The notes: generated from the sequence alone by a model not told the origin. Positions 10,970 to 23,395 are shown, counted from the stretch's first letter. The stretch is DNA of 64,000 nt from Cloeon dipterum (GCF_949628265.1 NC_088790.1:26416545-26480544); one strand, 5' to 3'. A program made the numbers and translations.

Positions 10970-12010
10970 GTTTTTTTTTTTCAAAGTTCCATATATAGAA
11001 ATAAAATTCATAAAAGCTAAAGAAATTATCACAAGTTTGATACTCTTATTTGTGTTAATAAAGGAATTAAATTTGTAACTTTGAGCTTTACCTCCAATTA
11101 GCACCTCGTCCCCTCAAGAATCTGAAATTGCAAGTGCTTGGTACTCCTGTCAATCAGTTTTATCTCCGACTGAAGGGCAACTGGAATGGTATATAATATT
11201 ATCATGTCGGCTTGTTCACAGTGAATAGCGCAGCGTTTATTTCTGATAATAATGAACAGATTTCTTTTTTATCTGTATAATTTGTGATAGTGAATATTCA
11301 TTCCCACTGCTCTATGCTATCAAACTGTCCGAGAAAAAAAATGTTTACTCTCAGATGCACTCAATTTTGATTTATTTATTCTTGGTGGGCGCTCTTCACA
11401 AAATGATAAGGATAAATTGTGAATTCTAATACATAATATTTTTAACTAACTGATGACAAAAATAAAAAATGAATGGTTTACATTTATGCTTGGCGTTTAT
11501 TCTTGAAAAATCTTATATAATTAATTTAAGAAAAATTAAATCGCGACGAGCGATACTGTTTATTTTTCGCCTCTTGAAATATGGTAGGCAACTGGCTTGC
11601 TTTCCAAGCCGAGCGGGTTTCATATCGAACAAATCTTGCAGTTCGATTGCGTTTTCAATAAGTTGGTTGGGATCTATAAACATTTAAGACGGATAAAAGT
11701 GTATTGAAATAAAAGAAATTATATTGTTATACGCACCATTTTACAGAGAAGGCATATTTTTTTAAACTCGCCATCTTTTCGCCGAGGTATTTTTTATTGC
11801 AAGCATTTGTCCCTAGAGCCGCTGGAAAGGTGCGAAAACCAGCCCGTTGAGATATTTGAGCATTTCGAGTCACTAAATTAACCACCTTTGGCCATCCCTG
11901 ACTTGCAGTGCAGTATTAGATTCTCGAACTGTCCAAAAAATATCTCCCATTATTTTGACACTCCTGAGAATGCCTTAACAATAATGCGAGCCAAATGGGC
12001 TGGTTTCCAT
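10970..12010. other. Intergenic A+T-rich DNA
   Basis: No supported gene. A stretch at about 11806-11850 resembles 55110-55155 near the yellow cluster, so a dispersed repeat fragment is present. Confidence 0.4.
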
Positions 12011-12012
12011 AA

Positions 12013-12184
12013 TAAAATTTTATGAATCGTCCTGGCCTCGGTAAAATTGCGCAACTTTCAACAACCAAACGCGAATTTCCTTGTTGCAAGAAAAGGTCAA
12101 CAATCAATTCGACAATGAAAATTTGGGTGTTTGTTGAACGTTGCGCAATTTTGCCGGGACCAGGACGAAATATTGAATTTTAGA
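12013..12184. repeat. Imperfect hairpin repeat
   Basis: The arms are about 12013-12060 and 12137-12184. Both contain CGTCCTGG, AAAATTGCGCAAC and TTCAACAA in mirrored order with scattered mismatches. It abuts the large palindrome but is a separate, older structure. Confidence 0.5.
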
Positions 12185-12201
12185 TCGTAAAGCGATTTAT
12201 C

Positions 12202-13888
12202 TAAGTGTGTGTTCAGGAGTCTTTTAAGGGTAATTGTCAATTTTACCGACTTTATTTCTCCATCCTGAATTTTACATATGTTGTTAGGGGTGTTTCATAG
12301 TGTGTAACCTGAAATTTTGAGCAAAAAATTCGGGGGCTTTTGTTGGGAAATCGCGATTTTCGAAAACGGAAAATTTCAGATAGTAAATCCGAAATATCGA
12401 GGTATCTTCGGTCCAGATTGGAATTTCGATATAGTTTTTTCACCTCCACACGTAACTTTTTCAGTAAAACAAATTTGCCATGGGTCAAAAATTTGTAGGT
12501 CAAAGGTCAAGGTCACAAATTCGCGTGCAAAATGTTGAATTAAAAATATCGCAAAATACGCCCCCTCGGATTTTTTTCATGAAAACGTAAAAAATGTAGC
12601 CCTGAGTTTGTAGAATCGAATGGTGAAGAGAAATCGATGGAGACTCTAATAGATCGCGAGATATTTTGAATTTAAGGATTCGTGTCGGGCGTCCGGCACG
12701 ACGACAATATCATCCGGTGATTTTACTTTCGTAATTTACGTCGGAATTTGATATGTAACCCCACATGTTATGCATATGATTACCTAGAAAAATAAACGAG
12801 CTTTCCAGTGGTGTGCTTACATTTTGTTTTGGTTTCAAACTTCTCAAGAAATAGCGGCGCGCGAAAATAAAATATAAATATTTCAAATTTTGATATTTTT
12901 GTAAATCTCAAATCTCGGGTTCTAACCATCAGAATTGCAAAAACTACCCACCGTTGGACTCGTCTCGACCTTCCCTGACCAGCTGAAAGGTTTAGGGGTG
13001 TTTACCCTCCACCCCTAACTGTAAGACGCTACATTTTTTTGTTTTTTTCTAGGGGGTTGAAGTTTAGCAATTTAGGGGTGGAGGGTAAACACCCCTAAAC
13101 CTTTCAGCTGGTCAGGGAAGGTCGAGACGAGTCCAACGGTGGGTAGTTTTTGCAATTCTGATGGTTAGAACCCGAGATTTGAGATTTACAAAAATATCAA
13201 AATTTGAAATATTTATATTTTATTTTCGCGCGCCGCTATTTCTTGAGAAGTTTGAAACCAAAACAAAATGTAAGCACACCACTGGAAAGCTCGTTTATTT
13301 TTCTAGGTAATCATATGCATAACATGTGGGGTTACATATCAAATTCCGACGTAAATTACGAAAGTAAAATCACCGGATGATATTGTCGTCGTGCCGGACG
13401 CCCGACACGAATCCTTAAATTCAAAATATCTCGCGATCTATTAGAGTCTCCATCGATTTCTCTTCACCATTCGATTCTACAAACTCAGGGCTACATTTTT
13501 TACGTTTTCATGAAAAAAATCCGAGGGGGCGTATTTTGCGATATTTTTAATTCAACATTTTGCACGCGAATTTGTGACCTTGACCTTTGACCTACAAATT
13601 TTTGACCCATGGCAAATTTGTTTTACTGAAAAAGTTACGTGTGGAGGTGAAAAAACTATATCGAAATTCCAATCTGGACCGAAGATACCTCGATATTTCG
13701 GATTTACTATCTGAAATTTTCCGTTTTCGAAAATCGCGATTTCCCAACAAAAGCCCCCGAATTTTTTGCTCAAAATTTCAGGTTACACACTATGAAACAC
13801 CCCTAACAACATATGTAAAATTCAGGATGGAGAAATGAAGTCGGTAAAATTGACAATTACCCTTAAAAGACTCCTGAACACACACCTA
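12202..13888. mobile_element. Near-perfect 1.7 kb palindrome (foldback element)
   Basis: The left arm 12204-13018 and right arm 13072-13886 are each 815 bases. They are reverse complements without any indel; I found only two mismatches (the outermost base and one T/C near 12250). A 53-base spacer separates them. TA flanks both ends (12202-12203 and 13887-13888), and the tips read AGTGTGTGTTCAGG / GGTGTGTGTTCAGG, suggesting a TA-targeting foldback DNA transposon. The mirrored 73- and 83-residue open frames in the two arms are by-products of the palindrome. A diverged relative of the inner arm lies near 20395-20490. Confidence 0.85.
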
Positions 13889-14380
13889 AATGAAACACGA
13901 ATATGTATGCTAAAAACTTAACTTTTTAATACAATATTTTATGCACAATTATATCGTAATTCAAATTCAATAAATACCTTAACCATCCCACCACGACCGT
14001 TCAGAAGCTAACAGTGAAATGATGAGCAAAATAGTAAGAATTGTTACTTCTCCAAAATACAAATCATGGTCCATGGATCACACGCTGCTATTTATTTTCA
14101 TGCTTAAATCTCAAATCTTGCCTTCTCACTAGTTTTTGAGTTAAAATGTTGACACATTATGGATTGCTCCATATATTACAATTAAAACGGACTTCTTCAT
14201 CATCATCATCATTGCTTTAACTTCCTGCACATTTCATATTTCATTATTCCGACAAGTTTGTACTTGAAGGGAATTTTTCCGGAATTCAAATTATCATATT
14301 TGACTCGTCAGAAAAACATAAATATATGGCAACATTATTTGAGCATTTGTCTTATTCACATTTTGCGAACGTATTAATAA
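13889..14380. other. Intergenic sequence between palindrome and protease gene
   Basis: About 490 bases of A+T-rich sequence, probably including the 3' UTR of the protease gene on the minus strand. I see no exon or repeat. Confidence 0.4.
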
Positions 14381-17300
14381 TCAAGGCGAATAATCAAAAC
14401 TGATTTCACTTCCAGCTTTCTCCAAAATCCACTCCCTGAATCCTGCAACATCTGTGAAAACGGCAGGAAATTCAGGGTCGCAAAACTTGGCTCCGTAGAC
14501 GTTTCTCGCGATTGTTTCGCTGACTATGCCCCTCACGAAAAAGACATTTTCCTCCTGCAGCACTAATGCAGATCCGCTATCTCCGTTGCAAGGATTTGTG
14601 TTTTCTGAAATTAATTTTATTCTTAGTTAGCTGCACACATTGATTTTGATAAAAAAATCATTACTAAATAAATATCCAGCGCAGAACGAGGGTGACTGCT
14701 GCAATTTTCTGGCATAGTAAGACTCCTTTCCATGGATCGAACTGCATTCATCTATGGAGAAAATTGGCAATTCCAACTTTTGGAGAATATTTCCTGTATC
14801 ATAGTCCGCAACAAGGCCCCAACCTGCAATCTTTTGTTGTAAATATATTAGATTGGAACAGAGCGTTTTGATAAACTCCTCAAAACTCATTATTTGTCAG
14901 GAGTGTAATTTTTAATTGGTGAGAAAGTAACATCTTGAAGCAAAAATACTATAAAAACAAATCAAAATTTATCATCAAATTTATTCTACATTAAATGCTG
15001 AAACGTGAAACAAAAAGGCAGATGAAGGGTGATAAGCCCCGTTAAGTAAGCCCTGCACGGGCCCATTGCATGACTTTGCTTTGACAAGCACCACGCGACC
15101 ACCAAGCTGCAGATCCAGGTTTGACCCCTTCCACTCCATAGCCTAGCGATGTCACGGGTCGATGACCTTGAGCCATGAGACTCTCTGACCTTGATCCGGG
15201 GACTTTCCTCCAAAGAAACCTTGGATAGCAATGCGCCCCCATCTACCCGAGACTACACATGGCAATAGGCTGTACAGGTCATTGCTAGATGGGAGCTAGT
15301 CCTCTTTAATAGCAAATTTTATTTTAACTCTACTTAATTCATATGTCTACTAAAGTTTTGATCTTTGCATTAAACTTATAAATGGAGGTTTTCTACATAT
15401 TATAAAATCAAGACGCTGAATGGGACGCTGATAAATGAATTATTCTAGAACACTTTAAGGGAAACATGAGCACGGTTGGGGTATGTATGCAACCGGCCTC
15501 GCTGCTACGTCATCATGACGTATACCATAATTTCAAGGGGTTTATTTATTTCAAGGTTTATTTTATCCTCTCTAGCTTTTTAAGGCAAAGAGTTTCACTG
15601 GATCATTGGTTTCTACTATTAAACCCTTTTACCAAACTGTGCTAGAGAATCAACAAATTTTTTAGGCAACAAAATTATTTTCTAAGGAATTCTTCACTTG
15701 AGGAATGCATTATGAATGATGAAAAATGGGGCTTGTTTATCATTATAATTCTCAACAGAGAGTGATAAAATTAATATAACTTTAAAACAAACCGTGAAGG
15801 TTAATTTAAATTAAATATTGACAGACTTGATCGCTATATAAACAAACAAATTCGCGTAAGAATGTTAAATCAGTTAAAAAAAATTTATAGCTTCGTTAGT
15901 GTGTCACTATTTTTAATTTTAAACTAAAAAAGAGTAATTAATTAAATTTGAATTGTAATTTTAAACTTAAGTGATTATTTGAAAAGTTAAAATATACATT
16001 AAACTCACTATTGAAACAAATTGAAAAATTAATATTTTGCTACATAAACTTAACTTAATTTTTATAGTGTCAAATTTAACTCACAGTTCCATTTCTTCCC
16101 TGGATAATATCTACGTTCTTCGTTTTGAACCAAAGGCAAACAGGCGAGATGATGACCGAAAACTCGACATCGCGGTTCAGTTCGAGAAGGGCAATGTCGT
16201 TGCGGTGGTCGTCAAGATTGTACTCTTCGTGCGCAACTATTTTCCTCAGCTGCAATGACGTCAGAAATAAAACCCTTGAGGGAATGATTCATATTCATAT
16301 ACCGAGTGCAGCTGAACGCCAGAGTCGCTTGTCCAGCCGTCATTGAGCTGCTCCTTTCCCAGAGCCACAATTAGAGCTTGCGGAGGCAACAAGGCTCGTG
16401 CCTCGTAAACGCAGTGAGCAGCTTTAGAATTTTTTTTTTAATTAAATTGTGTTGTTTGCCAACGTTCAAGATTTTAAAAATACCAGTAAGAATGAATTTC
16501 TTTGATATTAAAGATCCGGTGCACGTGTATTCAGGCGGAGAGGCGGTGCTCGTTCTGAATAAAGCTGCGGACCAGGGGAAATCCCGCAGCTTCGCGTCCG
16601 TGCCCCGAAAAGCGAGCTGAATGCCGGGATCGCTGTGCACAACGCCACAGTTTGGATAGCTGCGGTGATCTGTGAAGGAATTAGTATGATGCGATTTTTA
16701 TATTTTAAAATAATTTACTTTGTGGTATTGAGGGTTTCGGTGTGATTTTGATATTCTCGGCGAAAAATTTGATGTGCCGTGCGACATCAGTAAAGCCGAG
16801 AACTCTGAAAACGCTGCACTCGACTTCTTTGTGCGTTGAAAGGTAATCGTTGTTGACGCCTCGCAGGTACCAGCGGTCGCCGATTTTAAACTGCATTGGT
16901 GCGCCCCAGCCTCTGAGACAAACTGAGCTAACTCCCTCTGTAAGTTATATTAAATTAAAAATATACCGAGGGAATTTTTTCATTTTTAAATATTTATCAG
17001 CAACAATAAAGATGCTTAATTTTTTGGCCAAATTCTATATTTTTAACCTTGATAAATAAGGCATAAATCAGGATCCTTGAAGTTCTTTCTAGCTTGTGGA
17101 TTTACTTCTGCTTTGCAATCGGCCGTCGAGGAGACTTTGAATTTGCCAACAACTTTTTTACCCGAATTTCCATCTTCTCCTGCAACCTTTAAAAATTATT
17201 CTTTTTTGTTAAATATATTTATAGTCAAAGGCCATCTTTGACGAAATTTTCGTGTACATGATCAACCAATCAATTCCTGAGGTTCGAATTAGGTTTGGGA

Positions 17301-19509
17301 ATCAACTTTTCCGGCCGGCAGTTCAGCGTGTCGTGTGTAACTATGTGTTTTTGGCGCCCAATCAGTACAAACATATGTACCTCGCTCTGATTGGTCGAGT
17401 CCGGCGCATGCGTCAAATCCGAGCTACTTAAATTCGACGCATGCGACAGGCTCGACCAATCAGAGCGAAGTACGCAGGTACGTACTATTTGGGCGCCTAA
17501 AACATTATCGTGTTTTCACAAGTCACGGGGAACTTCCGGTCGGAAAAGTTGGTCGCCTAACCAAATTCTAACCTCGCGCGGGAATCGATTTGTGGACACG
17601 AATTAAATCTCGGCAAAGACGCCCTTTAAATCCTGAAAGGAAAAATTAACAAGCAAAATTTAACAAATGTTTGAATTCTCACGCTTGCAATTCCTTGATT
17701 ATCAGTGATAAGAGATCCATTTGCCTCAATCGGCTTATTCCACAGGCAAATAGGCAAAACGCCACCTTCCAAAAGGTTTCTGTCAAATTTCAAGATGGCT
17801 AAGTTGGCTTGAAGCCTCTCTGAATCATATTCTGGGTGCACGACGATCTCGGATGGCTGAAAATTTTTAATTTAATGCTGATAATTTTAGAATAATAATA
17901 GCAAATAACTTACTCTTAAACTTTCCTGAATTTGAAAGCGGTTTTTCGCAAAGGTGACTATTACATCAGATGGATCTTTTCCATTCACGCAATACGCAGC
18001 TTCAGAGGAGTAAAATATTTTCACGTTTAATTTATTTATAGAATATCAAAGAAACAATTATTACCAGTGACGACATGGTATTTTGAAATGACTGATCCGT
18101 AACAAACGAAGTAATCAACAGACACCTTCACTTGCCAAGCGCGGTCGTTATTATTTTGCACTCGACCGCAATCTTCGTGGTTCAAATTGCTTGGGAAATA
18201 GAAGTCTTGAAAAAATAGAAAATTAGATTAATATATTACAGAGTTTTATTAATTTTTACCTGTTGCTAATTCCCTCAACTTAATATCGGTGTTTTCAGTA
18301 ATGAATTTAATCTTCCGAGCAACATCCGTGAATTTGTAAATCCTGAAAAACCTGCATTCGGCAGATTTGTCTTCGGTGTTGAAAAAGTTGGTGTTGACGC
18401 CTCTGAGAAACCAGCGGGCGCCGATTTTGAACTGCATCGGCGCGCCCCAGCCTTTGAGGCACACTCTGCTCAAACCCTCTGCAAAAAAACATTAGATGTA
18501 AATTAGAATTGAGGATTTGTGAAAATGTATTTACCCTGATACATGAGACATAGATCGTTTGATTTGAAATAAAACGATCCATGATTTATTGCTTTCCCAC
18601 AATCTTCATTGGAAACGACCTTGAACTTGCCCGCAGTTACCTTTCTGCTTGCTGAAACTTCTTCACCGACAATCTGTGAAAATAAATGATTTAATCCAGG
18701 AAATAGTTTCACTAAAATTAAACGGATCCCTTTTTCAGGAATTTTTTTAAGTAAATTTTATTTCCATAAATAAAAAAAATAGGATTTTACTGTAGCAATT
18801 ATTCCTCCATTTTCATGAACTGGCGATCCGTTGCCTGCAATCGGTTTGTTCCAAACACAAATAGGCACAACTCCATCCTTCAAAAGGTCACTCTCAAATT
18901 CAAGGATAGCCAACGGGTTTTGCGGCTCGACAATCAATCGTGAAGGCTTTACGACTGACAAAAAAAAATTATAAGTATTCAACACGAAGAGCTATATTTT
19001 TCTGCCAAACCGCTCCGAAATCCAGATTTTGCGAACGACACTGACACTTGGGACGCGATTGCTTCTCCTTCAACGCAACCAGCATCAGACGCTTCCAGGA
19101 ACGCGGTTAAAATAATAATTTAAATCAAAATTGGTATCTATTACCTGTGATAATGTATCGGTTTGAGATGACGGAGCCGTAGCATCGTGTCACTGTATTC
19201 TCGGTCTCGTCGAAAATTTCGATTTTCGCAAGCCAGGCACGTGCATCGCTGTTTCGCTCCAAGCCGCAATCCCTGTGGCTCAAATTGCCAGGAAACTCAA
19301 ACTCTAAAGGCAATTTTATTTCAATTAATTAGAAACCTTTGTTTCTGTTAAAAATCAATTTTTAAAAAAAGAATATTGAGGAAAATAAAGGAAGACTTAC
19401 GCAGTGAGCGTTTCGAGTGTTGCAATGATTGTGCATTGCAGAAATAAAGTGAAGATGCGGCGAGCAAGAAGATGATTGAAACGCAGCAACTCTCCGGAGC
19501 AACCTTCAT
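14381..19509 (-). CDS. Secreted triple serine-protease-domain protein (two pseudo-domains plus one active, 829 aa)
   Basis: Exons: 19509-19401, 19303-19145, 19091-19011, 18954-18791, 18673-18535, 18478-18260, 18205-18065, 17999-17914, 17856-17683, 17186-17048, 16937-16719, 16669-16484, 16421-16303, 16249-16085, 14830-14665, 14604-14381. All are GT-AG; 2490 nt, phases close. A signal peptide (about residues 1-27) precedes three chymotrypsin-fold units. Unit 1 (about 37-290) has Gly94, Pro130 and Trp228 where His, Asp and Ser should be. Unit 2 (about 291-543) has Tyr340, Asn384 and Trp481. Unit 3 (about 544-829) keeps the triad His608 (AAHC), Asp663 (DIALL) and Ser765 (GDSGS), ends in an FTDV...W helix, and has an RGIVS stretch as in modSP/gd-type immune and patterning proteases. 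Units 1 and 2 share exon phases and two equal exon lengths (139 and 219 nt), so they arose by internal duplication. A secreted immune or developmental protease with built-in regulatory pseudo-domains is the inference. Confidence 0.85.
15040..15300. other. G+C-richer block inside the largest protease intron
   Basis: This stretch of the 14831-16084 intron is clearly richer in G+C than its flanks, with no stop-free conserved frame I can identify. It may be a fragment of a retroelement or SINE. I could not recognise tRNA-like promoter boxes in it. Confidence 0.35.
17222..17629. mobile_element. Foldback MITE related to the 35262 element
   Basis: The left arm starts near 17222 (CATCTTTGACGAAA) and is mirrored by the right arm ending CGCCCTTTAA at 17629, with an inner hairpin around the GCATGCG boxes at about 17405-17445. 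It shares the TTTGACGAA, CCAATC and TTTTCCG blocks with 35262-35642. It lies inside the protease intron between exons 17856-17683 and 17186-17048. Confidence 0.6.
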
Positions 19510-19532
19510 CTCACCTGGCACGCTGGATTGCC

Positions 19533-19560
19533 ACTGAAGCTGCCTCCAACTTCTCTTAAA
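19533..19560 (-). promoter_or_regulatory. TATA-like box and TCAGT initiator of the triple-domain protease
   Basis: On the minus strand TTTAAG (from 19560) is followed about 25 bases on by TTCAGTGG (TCAGT, 19537-19533). A start there gives a 5' UTR of about 26 bases to the ATG at 19509, which opens directly into a signal peptide. Confidence 0.5.
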
Positions 19561-19561
19561 G

Positions 19562-21633
19562 TGCTTTGAACCAATCGGCAGCGTTGCCAAAGTGGAAAAA
19601 ATAAGTGCATGTTAATTAAGTTAAATCTTCCTTTCAATATTTACTTATTACAAAAGTACATCTTTTAAAAATGTTCTCTTTATCTTAGCTGGAAATAACT
19701 TTCATGCAACAAAGGGACGCACTAATTAATCAAACGAAAGAATACCAATTAAAATGTAATGAAAACTGCTCTTCATTTATTATGTCACACAGAGCTGCTT
19801 TTTATTGATTTATCTGCGGCCTCATCTCTTTTCAGCCGGGTGATTCTTTGTTATTTCTGCGGAACAATATCACCGTTCGAGCGAATAATATTGGCGTAAC
19901 AGGCTGTAATAAAGGAATCCTGGAAGTCCATTGAAAAACTGTCGTTGCCAGGAAACCGACCCTTTTGTCCAACAGCGATGCTCATAAAATGAACCAAAAT
20001 TATAAATGACTAATTTTTCAGATGGTAGAAATTAATGGAGAACCCAGAACATGACAGATGAACGTCAATCTTGTAAAAATAATATAAACTGGATAAATTG
20101 GAAATTCAGAAAAATATCCGTTGATAGATTTTTTGTTTTGTGGAAACGATACAAATCTAGCCAATTCAGGAGCTGGTCTTCACTTAGCTGCTAATCGCGT
20201 GTATGTATTTGTATTAATAGCTAAATTTTTGAGAAATTTTATAGCATTATTTTTGTTTATGTCTATGTAAAAGTTGTGATTATCAACAGGGCGAGCAATT
20301 CGTCCACATTGGCTGAACTGAAAATATTTTTAAACAAAAACTTCATTGAATTAAATATTTTAAAACTGAAAATTTTACTGTTGGAGAACCGAATGGGGGT
20401 TGGACCTCTCCGAAAACCTTTCAGTTCGTCAGGGGAGGTCGAAACGAGTCGAATGGCGTGCACATTTTGCAATTTTGACTGTTAGAACCCGAGATTTGGA
20501 AGTGGCAATATTTGAAAAATAAAAAATACATTTGACACCTCGCGATTTGTCCCCATTACCCTTTTCAGGCCTCAAATTTAACAATGTTACATCAAAAATT
20601 GATATTAACTTAATTAAATTAAATAGACCGCCATTTTCAAAATACAATTTGCTTCCTTTTTCTCCATTTACTGTATGTGTACGAGTCGTGCAAATTTATC
20701 AAAAAGTATCCTGGAGATCGATTCTTAAAATAAAACAACAGACGTTCACGTTCATAACACGCCGGGGAAAGCCAGAAGAGTTGTTCATTCCGGTCCAGAC
20801 ATCGCTAGTTTCGAAGCAAAACCCGCTTGCTTGTGCGGCAGATTTGTATAATAATGTTCTGCGGCTCGAACCCCGATTCAAAGAATTTGCTAAGTACCAT
20901 GAAAGAATATATAAGCGAAATTTTATCATGCAGACGAGTATTTCTCCTGTGCTAAAAATTTATGATGTAATATAATATGTGTATTCATTTTTGTATTTCT
21001 TTTACCTTTTTGTGTTTGTGTTTTGCAATGGGATAGAATTCATGTGAGAAGATCTGTGTGTGTACTACCATACTAAAAGTCAGAATAAATTAAAATTTGA
21101 TAAAAAAATTGTTGTTGATTCCCATCTAAAATTGAGTTGGGGCGCGAGGATATCATCCAAAATCTAAAACTCTTTTGGCACGAAATGCGACCTTTTCAGG
21201 GTTGGTTTTATTTGGAAAATCCCAAAACTGGTGTTTTTTGCGCTTAAAACCAGTTGTGCATTTTTTCGAATTGAAAAATTTGGCAAAAAAAATCACTATG
21301 TCTCTGAAAATCAATTACGTTTTTCTCTTTTTGGTTGCGTAATTTTCAAAAACATTATCTTCAATGGCCGCCAAGGATAATAGGATAATTTATCATTGCA
21401 TTAACTAGAAAGGTGTCTGATAACAACTATTTTATGGAGATGTATTCGCTGACAAAGCTCTTTTTTTATATCCCTGATCGCCAAGGATAATTTATCGTTG
21501 CACATAATAATTATTGAGTTTAGTTTACTATTGGTTTTCCGTCGATTTATTATAATCAACTTAATTACCTATCCATTCCATTATTAGAAAATTTATCTTA
21601 CACCTGCTACAAGAGCATCAGGGATTAATTCAG
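19562..21633. other. Intergenic DNA with relics of repeats
   Basis: No supported gene. At about 20395-20490 the sequence is a diverged copy of the inner arm of the 12202-13888 palindrome (shared blocks AAACCTTTCAG and TTAGAACCCGAGATTTG). A 147-codon open frame at 20532-20975 adjoins it but matches no family I know and has no clear splice or promoter context. Confidence 0.45.
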
Positions 21634-22804
21634 AGGGCTGTGAATTTTAGACGAATGCCAAATTAGAATACTATTTTTAGATTGTTTCTAAGTAAGAGCA
21701 AATTAGACGGATTTATTTTTCATTGTCTCCTTCGCGTTTTTTTTTTATTTCATACAAATTCATGTTAAACTTATACATTTGTATTTTTAGAGCTAAATTA
21801 CAGATAAATTTAGATTGACGATTAATTGAAAAGGATAATCACTATGGTAGTTTTTAGTTAAATCGAGCGGTTTTGTTAGAAAATAATAGTCGGTTTGGAC
21901 GGTATTTTATGACATTGAAAATTTGCAGTGATTTTATTTGATAAATTTTATTGAAGTACTCGTTAAAAAATGGAGAAATTCCAGATTTTGAGGCCCGGGA
22001 AAGGGTGCGTTCCATGATTTTTCATAATTCCAAAGAAAATAGAAAAATTAAATTGTAAGAATCAAAGTTGGACTGCAACCTTTGACTGCGTTGAGATATC
22101 ATCCTGAATCTTTCACAACCCAACCTAGTTTTTCACCCTGAATAACTCTTTCTACCCTGAAAAGGTTGTAGGTCAAAAGTCGTCAAGATCACATTTTGCG
22201 ACTTTTCCGAGAAATCGATTTTCCCGTTTTATTTTTTTGAAATAAAAATGAAATTTTGCACACTTAAATAAATTTTCAGAATGGCAGTTTCGTGGCAGTC
22301 AAAGTTTGAAGCTTTGAAACGGACTCGAATCCACTCTCCCGAGCATGACCTTTAATTATAAAATGTGCCCGTCAATTAAAAATCGAATTCTCCGTCTCCT
22401 ATTTACTTCAACGCACTGTGGTGATCGAAATTGAACCACCAAAGATTAATTCCGACCCTCAGGTTCTTACCCTGACATGGCCCTGAGGGTCAGATTGCGA
22501 AAAAATGCCAAAATTGTCAAGTTTGGTGTCGTTTCACTGGGTTTTGACCCATCACAGTTCGAATTTTCATACAAAAATTATGTTTTGCATGCCAAACTTA
22601 ACTCTTCAGATGGTTTTAGACAATTTTAGACAGGTTTAGACGGGTTTTAGACTGTTTTGACTTTCTTAAACAGTTAAAGACGATTTTAGACGGGTTTAAG
22701 TGTAGTTTATTTAGCTTAAAATTGCATGATTCGTGCTTATTTGACAGTCCCGCAATGATCTGAAGCTTAGAAAAAAAAATCAACCGTCTAAAATTCACAG
22801 CCCT
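21634..22804. mobile_element. Element with AGGGCTGTGAATTTTAGACG inverted ends
   Basis: The 20-base sequence at 21634-21653 occurs as its exact reverse complement at 22785-22804. The interior of about 1.1 kb is A+T-rich with several TTTAGACGG-like boxes near the right end. A matching right end occurs near 42020-42035. No transposase frame. Confidence 0.6.
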
Positions 22805-22869
22805 TTAGGGATTACACCCTCCTTACGCACTGCACGCGTTCAATCAGTTTCCAAAAGCAGCTTTTTTTG

Positions 22870-23395
22870 TACCCGTACCTGTGCAGTGAGAGTTTCGGAG
22901 TTTGCGAGCACTCGGCACGCGTGGCGCTGCGATCGGCGCACGCACGAGCGAGCCAGCCGGCGGTGGCTGGTGGTGTTGGTCGGCGTTCCGTTCGTTCGCA
23001 GCTTCGCGTTCGCAGGATCAGTGACGACCGGTCGGGCGTCGAGTGCCATGTGCGGGCGTTGATCTCGCAGCCGAGTCGCCGATCAGCATGGCATCTCCGC
23101 ACCCTTCGCGTCCTTCGCGGCCCCGCATCACCCTGCCGCCCCCGATGGTCCCGATGACACCGGGGGCCCAGGGGGTCGGCGTGTCACCCCTTTACCGCAT
23201 GTCGTCGGCCTCGACGCTGGGCATCGCCACGGCCGTGCCGTCGACGGCGCTGGCGGAAGGCCCCTGGGCCCAGGGCCCCTTCCGCACGGGCTTCGTCATC
23301 AAGCAGATCCGCGGCGTCAAGGACTTCACCGTCAACGTCGGCAAGTCGGGCCTCAGCGTCGGCGAGAAGACGGCCTTTTGGCTCTACAATAAGGT
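22870..23395 (+). promoter_or_regulatory. CpG-rich promoter/first-exon island of K2P isoform A
   Basis: A sharp G+C- and CpG-rich island in A+T-rich DNA. It includes the 5' UTR and the first coding exon (ATG 23088, Kozak-like A at -3 and G at +4). An initiator-like TCAGT occurs near 22847. Confidence 0.55.

Noticed and set aside
12317-13773. Two identical 73-residue and two identical 83-residue open frames
   Set aside because: They are mirror images created by the palindrome arms, with no start context, family match or splice support.
15000-15300. tRNA or SINE gene in the protease intron
   Set aside because: I could not find convincing A and B boxes or a cloverleaf.
20532-20975. 147-codon open frame on the plus strand
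   Set aside because: No family resemblance, no promoter or splice signals in agreement, and it follows a decayed palindrome relative; kept only as a note.
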